Positions 57,081 to 64,000 of a DNA stretch of 64,000 nt are shown here, piece after piece (the first letter of the stretch is position 1; each line of letters begins with the position of its first letter). The stretch spans positions 24,039 to 88,038 of the forward strand of contig BQKZ01001429.1 in assembly GCA_036244855.1 (NCBI GenBank), written 5' to 3'. The notes below the pieces were generated by a model. It had not been told where the DNA came from, ran no database searches, and saw nothing but the letters and a program-made list of their open reading frames with translations. This DNA comes from Temnopleurus reevesii (lineage: Eukaryota > Echinodermata > Echinoidea > Temnopleuroida > Temnopleuridae). The translations under genes and the position numbers were made by a program.

Positions 57081-57243
57081 GCGCCCGCATTCCAATAGTA
57101 ACGTTTATCTTTAACCCATGTCTAAGTCATTATCATTTGGACCATTGGTTTAACATTTGAAACAATTGCTAGTCCCGCTTCAAGTTCAATGATAAACGCC
57201 TTACAATCCAAATTAAGTGAGTTAGAATTTTAGAATACGGGCC
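57081..57243. mobile_element. Family J MITE, copy 2
   Basis: gcgcccgcattccaatagta at the left and (inverse) ttttagaatacgggcc at the right. The interior has tttaacccatgtctaagtca. Confidence 0.65.
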
Positions 57244-57859
57244 ATACAATGCAAGTCAGAAATTTTGTTACCTGCCAGAATAATAGAGTAATCCCATTGT
57301 CTTGCAATTTATAGTGACAAAACGTTTTAAAAAAATATACAAGTTTGTGCAAAGGAAGAGGTCCAAAATGATACTTCTATCTAACGTATCTATTAATTCA
57401 TAAACCCTCTGGTCATTCACTGTTAATGTTGAGAAGAAATCTTGACACAAAAATGTTTAATATTTCACTATAAACCAAGTAAATAGCAAAACGTGATGTG
57501 CAACTAGTAAAATGAATGCTACATGACCTTGGACAGGCAAAAATATTTCAATGTCTGATATGTACTTTTCTATCATTTTCATGATTCCAATGATAATACT
57601 TTCCTCTTAAACTGGAGTTAAACATCATGACGCAAAAGGGGGAAAAATGTCACTTCATACTTTGTCATGGCTCTTGGCATCTCTCTTTTACGAGATAGGT
57701 TTGTNGGGGGGGGGGGGTTATTCCAATAATCACGCTGGAAAGGTCAGATTTAATCAGCTGTTTTAACTTCAATTCATAACTAAAGTGGATATGTGGAACC
57801 ACCCCTGTTGCGCTATACTCAATTTGACTGGGCGTCGTGGTGTACATTTGTAATGAAGC

Positions 57860-58065
57860 TGCTTGGGACCGTCAAAATTGAATTGGATTGGTTCCTCCAT
57901 TACAAATTCTATCCCCGGTCACATCTTTCAGATGGTGACGCTAAAGGTCTATCCTTCTTTCTCTCCTCCTCCTGGCGTAGATATTCAAATTCGCAAGATA
58001 CACGCGGTAAAAGCACTCCCATCCCCTCCCCTCACCCCCCCCCCCCCATAGCAAATCATGCATGC
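57860..58065 (+). mobile_element. SINE-like insert between array units
   Basis: tttcagatggtgacgctaaa-ggtc and tacacgcggtaaaagcac resemble phrases of invertebrate tRNA-derived SINEs (from memory). A C run follows. No complete head or tail was recognised. Confidence 0.35.
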
Positions 58066-58312
58066 ACCCTGCCAACTAGTGTGAAGAGGGCCAATATGTT
58101 ACCTCCAACATATCACATTTCAGGTGACATCATGGTATCCTCAAATCCAGAGTAAGGAGATTCATGGAGTTGAGTCAGGCGAGCACCCTGGATCATGATC
58201 GTGATCCAATTAGACCTCAGTTTTGGTTGCAGATTGACTGATTGTTCAACTGTCAGTAATGTGATTTTTCACATATAAATTTTTTTTAAATTCCTTGATC
58301 TCCAGAACATTT

Positions 58313-58474
58313 GGGCCTGTATTCCAACCATAAGGTTTAACTTTAACCCAGGTCTAAGTCATTGTCATTAAGACTTAGTTGCACTTTTGAAACAATGGCT
58401 TAGTCCCGGTTCAAATTCAATGATAAATGCCTTAAAATCCAAGTTTAGTTAGTTATTTTTTTAGAATATGGGCC
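58313..58474. mobile_element. Family J MITE, copy 3
   Basis: gggcctgtattccaaccata at the left and ttttttagaatatgggcc at the right. It is the counterpart of copy 2 within the duplicated 1.2-kb segment. Confidence 0.7.
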
Positions 58475-58974
58475 ATACAATGCAAGTCAGAAATTTTTGC
58501 TACCTATTTTATCATTATAAAAGCTGAGAATACTGCAATAGATATGCTTCAGTAATCCCATGGTCTTGCATTTTATAATGACATAAGGTAAATGAAGAAT
58601 TATATGAAAGGTTGTGTGCAAGGGAGCTGTAAAAAATGACATTTCTATTCTAAAGTGTCTTTTGATTCATAAATCCTCTGGTCATTCACTGTTGGGAAAA
58701 AATCTTTACACAAAAATACTTAATATTTCCATAAAATTCAGGTAAATTACAAGAGGTGATGTGCAACAAGTAGATGCTATGCTTCATGACCTTCAACTTG
58801 CAAAAATTCTTAAATTTTTCAATATCTGATATGTACTTTTCGAACATTTTCATGATTCCAATGACAATACTTTCCTCTTGAACTGAAGTTAAACATCATA
58901 ACGCAAAAGGGTGAAAATGTCACTTTTTACTTTGTCATGGCTCTTGGCATCTCTCTTTTACGAGATAGGTTTGC

Positions 58975-59699
58975 AAATTGAACATGTATCATTGTGGGCT
59001 ACATACTGAAATCCCTTTCCACAAATCCAAACATTTGATGGATTTAGGATTGAAACGATATGTGAGAATGCACTTTTTAGTATGAATACCAAGAAAGTGA
59101 AACGTTGGACAGCCACACTACACCTATCAGTACTACCAATAGATCGGATTAGTTGAATGTTCTCATGTTAATCCCCTAATCCCCTTAATCCCCTCTCATA
59201 TGAGATGATGATTGGTGAGATATTGACGTCCTTCATCTAAGAACGAAGGAATTTCTTCATAGATATCGCTCTGCAGACATGCTCAAATCTTTTCCAAGTT
59301 CCAACAAATCTGACGAAAATTTTTTTTTCAAAATTTCAAAGTTCATGATATGGACAATTGCACCAGTGGTTGTTTTACATAAAAGGCTAGTTTTCCATTT
59401 TTCACAAATACCCAGTCTTGCAGTTCTTATATCTACATGGTTCTGAAGCACATTATGGTATAAATCACCATCATTCTAATTAAGTTCAACCAAGTCATAT
59501 TTAGCCAAAGTGCCCTCAAAAGTATTGAAGAACACTTTCAATTGTGAATCTTTGCTAAATAACCACAATGATCCACCATTTAAAAATAAAAAGTTTCCCA
59601 AATCTGCACCAATCTCATCTTTTTTATATTCAGGAGCTAATATCAAAAGTGAACTTCCATAGATCAAACAATGCAGTCTCCTAATTTTCATCACCACTA
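58975..59699. other. Unassigned AT-rich DNA
   Basis: No gene or repeat recognised. Confidence 0.35.
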
Positions 59700-59859
59700 G
59701 AGATGCCCACTATTCCAGAATATAGGGCCTACATGAGGTCAAAAATTAAAATAAAAAAAAACAGCTGAGCAAAAGTAAGAGCAAACATATAAATAATAGT
59801 ATTCTCAGCTTTTCATTTATGATGAAAGCCTTGAATTGTTCCTAAAATGCATATTATGC

Positions 59860-60208
59860 AGGCCTCCCAACCTTATAGACAAAAAGGAGGGATGATTTTG
59901 CTAAAAAGAGGGAAGAATAATGATTCCCATAGGAAAGTGTAGTACAGTCTAACCTCGTTATAGCGAGGTCGTTGGGACCAGAGGAATTTCTTTATATTGA
60001 AACCTTGTTATATTAGAGGCAAAATACAATAAAAGAAAAAGAAATGGGACCAGGAAAATTACCTATTATAACGAGGGCTCGTTATATCACTGCTCTTTAT
60101 AACGAGGTTAGACTGTACAATGAAAAATCATAATATGCAATGAAAACATGACTTCAGAATGATGGAAAATCATATTTATCCCTCCAAATTCATAATAGTT
60201 GGGAGGTC
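59860..60208. mobile_element. CAGGCCTCCCAAC element nested in family A
   Basis: gcaggcctcccaaccttata at the left and (inverse) ataatagttgggaggtct at the right. Subterminal aggagggatgat/tatccctcc pair as well. TATTA occurs on both sides, a plausible 5-bp target duplication. Confidence 0.65.
59943..60117 (-). mobile_element. Tigger/pogo-type MITE (family D), copy 3, innermost
   Basis: TACAGTCTAACCTCGTTATA at the left and its inverse TATAACGAGGTTAGACTGTA at the right, with TA outermost. The body is the reverse complement of 26865-27042 and 35095-35273. Confidence 0.9.
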
Positions 60209-60228
60209 TTTATTACGGAACGGTTGGC

Positions 60229-61925
60229 ATCTCTGCATCACAACGTTGGATGATTGATAGTTTATTAGCTTTTTAGAGCCCTTGATTGATGAAAATCTGA
60301 AAAGTAAATTTAGACAGTGGGCTGGAATGTGCAAGGTGTGTGGTCAACGATTATTTCAATATCAACAAGTCAAAGACAAAGAAAAATATAATAGTGATAA
60401 TATTCAACAAAATAATGGGACATGACAATATGTGCAGACATATATAGAAAAATATCATTACTCTGCAATAAAAAATATCTTTACAAATGTTACCCTTGAT
60501 ATTTTCACGCCATTTACGAAATAGTATAATTGGATAATAAGAACATTATAAGTATGGTATCCAAGTATTTGGATCAATAGCATTACGCATAGGTTCAGAC
60601 CATGCAAAGTAAACTGTGAAATAAATTCTTATCAAGAAGATAGTTGAGCTCCATGTATAAGCACAGGCAAGCAGTGAAATATTTTTGAATTGTTACACTG
60701 ACCATAAACATTACCTTTTCATATAACACCTGCCCTGATAGCGAAATAGCCTTTAGATCAATAACTACTCGTCATAAACACCAAACTGACCCTCATCAAC
60801 TTTTAGACATCGAAAGTTCACTGAAATTTTGGCATTTGACAGGATATAAAAATCTGGTTCATTATTTAGGATCACACTTTTTTGCTAGTTTTAAATAGGC
60901 ATACTTATTTTCCATTAAAAAATGTATTAGTTTATTCATTCAAATATATTTATATTAAACAGGTACAATCTGCTGGTTTACATCAATGTCCTGATGTGAA
61001 AATGAAATGTCCTGACGTAAAAACGTAATGATTCAAACACATTCTCATTTTATACATACTGTACAATGGTGCCAAGATCGTTTGAAATTGTTTACTATAT
61101 AAATTATTCCAGAAAAATTTGAACAGTATTCCATTTTTTTTTATCGAAGGGGGTTGAAGAGTGTCAAATATGGAAATCAGGCTATTACCTCTGCAACTCA
61201 AATGGATAAAAGATCACTCTTTCAAAAAATTACAGCATCATAGATGCATCAGTTATATGCAAATTAGCTAAGAAATTTAATCTCATCTCCCCAATTCGCA
61301 TTAAGCTTCAGAGTCCATGGAGTTGAATGAATAGGGGATTAAGACAAATTACCTTTTGAAATAACATTTACATGCAAACAAAATTAGAAAAAAGGATAAT
61401 AATGTGGGACTTTTATTTCGTGCTTATCACCTCTTTATAAGAAGTCCCTAAGCCCTCTACAATCTTAGTTAGTTTGAAAGGCCTAAGTTGATATCACCGC
61501 ATGATCAAATTAGGCCTTTAAAACATTCACCCAGTCTTTTGTGGGAAGTTGCTTTTAATAGGAAAAAGCATAGAACCGAAGAGATTTCATTAATTTCAAT
61601 TCGGACAAACAAGACACAATTATACATAAAACAAAAATTGAACAAAATTTTAACAAACTTTGTTTTGTACAAAAGAATAATGTGAATAAAAACACATATA
61701 AATACACATTTATGACAAATACTGATCTGTGCATTCAGACTAGGAAATTAATGGCGGTAATTATTAACCCACTAAAAAGCGAATGGGTTCTAAGAAATGA
61801 TGAGTGAGATATTTCACTCCTAAGTGACCACGTTCGTCAGTAAATAGAGAGTGTAAAAATGTTTTTAAAAATCCACTCAATTTCACTTACATTTCATCTT
61901 TTTTTTTGTCAATGGACTCATTCTA
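60229..61925. other. Unassigned AT-rich DNA
   Basis: About 1.7 kb without a recognised gene or repeat. Confidence 0.4.
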
Positions 61926-61930
61926 CAGTT

Positions 61931-61990
61931 AAAAAAAAAGAAAAAAAAAGAAAAAAAAAGAATAAAATAAAATAATAAGGATAAAATAAA
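61931..61990 (+). repeat. (A9G)n and AATAAA-rich microsatellite
   Basis: Three aaaaaaaaag units, then iterated aataaa/ataaaa. Confidence 0.9.
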
Positions 61991-62341
61991 TGCCTCATCC
62001 AAGTTAAGATTTGGCCTTCTCATAGTAAACTGCTGGTCACTTCAACTCAGAATGTCTGCTAGAAAAGACTACAGAATGGAAATTGGTTGGCAATGGGTGA
62101 TTTGCACTCTGTCTTATATTCATTTTCCAATTTCCAGAATCAGTTACATGTAAATTGTGTGTGAGATTGGGTGTCTCTGTTTTTAATTTGTGAATTCCTT
62201 TTAATAAAGATAAGCCCTTTTTCCTTGAATTTTACATCTTCATGTTTACGACAAAGACACAGTACAGTACTTTGCAATAGATTATGCCAATGGCCACTCT
62301 TAAAACTTCCAACTGATGTAGCAATAATGAATTGATCAACC

Positions 62342-62429
62342 AAGTTTTAGAGAAATATTAGTAGTTGGCCACACAATATCAGCCTAAGTTTTAGCAAAAT
62401 ATTACTAGTTGGCCAAACAATACCAGCGT
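62342..62429. repeat. 44-bp tandem duplication
   Basis: aagttttagagaaatattag, gttggccacacaatatcagc, and aagttttagcaaaatattac, gttggccaaacaataccagc. Confidence 0.92.
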
Positions 62430-62667
62430 TTATGGGTGAAAAGATTATCATTTATTTTTCATTTATCCTAATTTGGCCTTTTCAAGTACTTTCAACCTCA
62501 ATAAAATTTTCACTGATATTCCAGAATGTAATTTATTGTTTCTTCTATAAAAAAAGAATAATTTTATGATTGTATGATTATTTGTGTAAATCATACTCTT
62601 GTTTGCTAATTTTAAGTGCTGGAAAATGATCACATGGTCTTAATATTTAGCACACATTACAATTGAA

Positions 62668-62930
62668 TAAATTAATTTCTATTTGATTTACTGCACACCT
62701 AACCTTTAAATTGCATTACCATTTTTCAACAGTTTTTTCTCAATAAAACAAAGAAAAATAAACAAAGCATAAATCAGGCTCATGTCCTGCAATANAGATT
62801 AATTGTTATTTAATTTACTGCACACCTAACCTCTAAATTTAATTTACCTTTTTCTAACAGTTTTTTTTTCTCAATAAAACAAAGAAAAATAAACAAAGCA
62901 TAAATCAGGCTCATGTCCTGCAATAAATTG
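62668..62930. repeat. 130-bp tandem duplication, recent
   Basis: Units at 62668-62798 and 62799-62930 share tttactgcacacctaacct, tctcaataaaacaaagaaaa, ataaacaaagcataaatcag and gctcatgtcctgcaata almost without change, so this is one of the youngest duplications here. Confidence 0.93.
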
Positions 62931-63905
62931 ATAAAATATTACACATGGATGTAACAAAATAGGGACATGAGCTTTTATTGTACTTGTAAAATCATTAAAA
63001 TGGTGCTATTCAAGCATTGTCATCATCCAACAGACTTGCTAACTTCAGTCAAATTGATTGAATCCAGAGAAAATAGGAAAATTACCATTGTTTATTAAAT
63101 CATATTTCCCCTTCCTTCCCTTTTCTTTTTGATTCCATTCCATAAACGCAAATTTTGAGACTGGAGATTCGGCTGGAGCCAAATTCAATTAACCTAAATC
63201 TTGTTAAACAATTAATCTCTGATGAAAAAAAAAATTGCGACAATTACAGTATTGGCTCGCAGACAAGATCACAATGCCTGGCTAATATGGTTACGGTCGG
63301 ACGTTGAATAAAACCAAATTTGCTGGAGTACCGATGAGTCACTGTCGCGGTCAGACAATGAAAGTTACAATGCGGTAATAGGAAATGAACAAATCGGTCA
63401 AGATTACTTTTGTATGACCCAAGCAAAACACACTGCAGAGCTGCCAACTTCATATGAAAATTATATTATTCTACAAAAAAAAAAAATTTCAGAAAAATAT
63501 CTTATATCTAGATTCCGTTCACTTTATAACACTGTCCCTCTAAGGACTTGGAATATTCCGTTTTGTCCTGGGTCCTATTTTCACTAAGAATTCCTACAAG
63601 TTGGCAGCTCCGATAGTGGCTTGGCAGTGGGATTTGAGTGAAAATATTATGGTTCCTGAATGAAACAATGAAAAGAATATTTCTACAACACCTCATTAAA
63701 ATGGGAAAAAAGCTTTTGATGAATACCAGAAACGATCTGTTCAGTAACCTAATATTACCGATCTGATCAATTATCTTTTCAAACAAATTGGGGCACATCA
63801 AAAAAGTATCATTAACAACTTATTAATTCTCTAAATTATTTCATTTAATTTCTATAATACATGTAATTGTTGAAATTCTCTCAAAAAAAATGTTGAGGGT
63901 GAATT
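62931..63905. other. Unassigned AT-rich DNA
   Basis: No gene recognised. Minus frames at 63244-63453 and 63508-63801 lack context. Confidence 0.4.
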
Positions 63906-64000
63906 CACTGTGAGCAGAAGGGAAAAAGTATGGGGCAATGCAAACAACTTCTATATTCAAGCATTTCAAATAGCTGGATGGATACAAAAGAAATGTCCAC
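63906..64000 (+). mobile_element. MITE family C, copy 6 (cut by window end)
   Basis: It starts cactgtgagcagaaggga and continues tattcaagcatttcaaatag-ctgg, matching the left part of the other copies. The right end lies beyond the window. Confidence 0.7.

Larger units (their letters stand above)
56447..58974. repeat. Four-unit array, two units extended by 730 bp
   Basis: Units begin near 56447, 56624, 56838 and 58066. Each carries gtgaacagggcctggatgtt-type, catggtatcctcaaaaccag and gagcaccctggatcatgatc words. Units 3 and 4 continue collinearly for about 730-770 bp (cagttttggttgcagattga to ttttacgagataggtttg). This gives a period of about 1.23 kb, with 57706-58065 as an unshared insert that starts with a G12 run. 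Confidence 0.88.
59700..60228 (-). mobile_element. MITE family A, copy 6, with two nested insertions
   Basis: The outer element runs from gagatgcccactattccaga to acggaacggttggcatctc. Its core is the reverse complement of the other copies (gctcagctg, tctcagcttttcatttatga, gaaagcctt). It is interrupted by a CAGGCCTCCCAAC element (about 59860-60208), which is itself interrupted by a family D MITE. Confidence 0.75.

Noticed and set aside
56447..58974. A satellite or centromeric array
   Set aside because: Only four units, unequal lengths, and interrupted by MITEs and a SINE-like insert.
1..64000. Transposase or reverse-transcriptase genes driving the repeats
   Set aside because: No frame of adequate length or with DDE, RT or integrase motifs was seen on either strand.

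Overview
Organism. The window is AT-rich animal DNA with no operons, no long open reading frames and very many short dispersed repeats. The repeat content suggests a marine deuterostome, most likely an echinoderm (sea-urchin-like). It includes tRNA-derived SINEs whose tails end in a tatagcgc block plus an ATA/ATT microsatellite, palindromic Tigger/pogo-type MITEs, many TACATGTA words, and 5'-truncated LINE ends tailed by pentamers. The species call is inference; nothing here fixes it. There is one assembly gap (12786-13007) and several isolated N bases. 

Genes. I recognise no complete gene. Four short candidate coding exons, all on the minus strand, have start and/or splice signals: 13604-13660 (19 codons, then GTAAGT, with CpGs and a CCAAT box upstream), 53302-53341 (a signal-peptide-like exon, then GTAAGA, present twice in a local duplication), 51855-51950 (32 codons, then GTAAAC) and a 40-nt micro-exon-like block at 12283-12322. 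No protein family can be named from them. They are best read as starts of minus-strand genes whose remaining exons are small, or lie outside the window, or were not recognised. All other open frames look like chance. 

Layout. 1-9 kb: an iterated GGTAACTCGCGTTACA motif, the first copy of a 360-bp dispersed repeat, a duplication split by a LINE end, a palindrome-rich inverted-repeat element (about 4857-5206) and a 1.3-kb tandem duplication (6434-8906). 9-16 kb: SINEs, a 127-bp duplication, the gap, and the best candidate first exon with its upstream region. 16-27 kb: Harbinger-like and TACTGTA-type MITEs, a SINE, a polypyrimidine/X-box/TATA cluster near 20.5 kb, and a 1.07-kb tandem duplication (22729-24803). 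27-43 kb: foldback elements (29.6, 31.8 and 42.1 kb, the last with perfect 55-bp arms), more MITEs, and the second copy of the 360-bp repeat. 43-64 kb: a 428-bp inverted-repeat element with a 9-bp target-site duplication, other MITEs, a duplicated signal-exon region (53.0-54.2 kb), a four-unit array (56.4-59.0 kb), a three-level transposon nest (59.7-60.2 kb) and small tandem duplications. 

How it fits together. The window is mainly a record of non-autonomous transposon activity and local tandem duplication. At least ten inverted-repeat families are represented two or more times or carry clear terminal repeats, yet no transposase frame is visible, so all would depend on enzymes encoded elsewhere. 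I found no convincing new enzymatic or defence system. The most unusual structures are the perfect palindrome at 42.1 kb, the 428-bp element with 16-bp-phased subterminal motifs, the nested insertion at 59.7 kb, and the repeat fragments that lie between the copies of each large tandem duplication.
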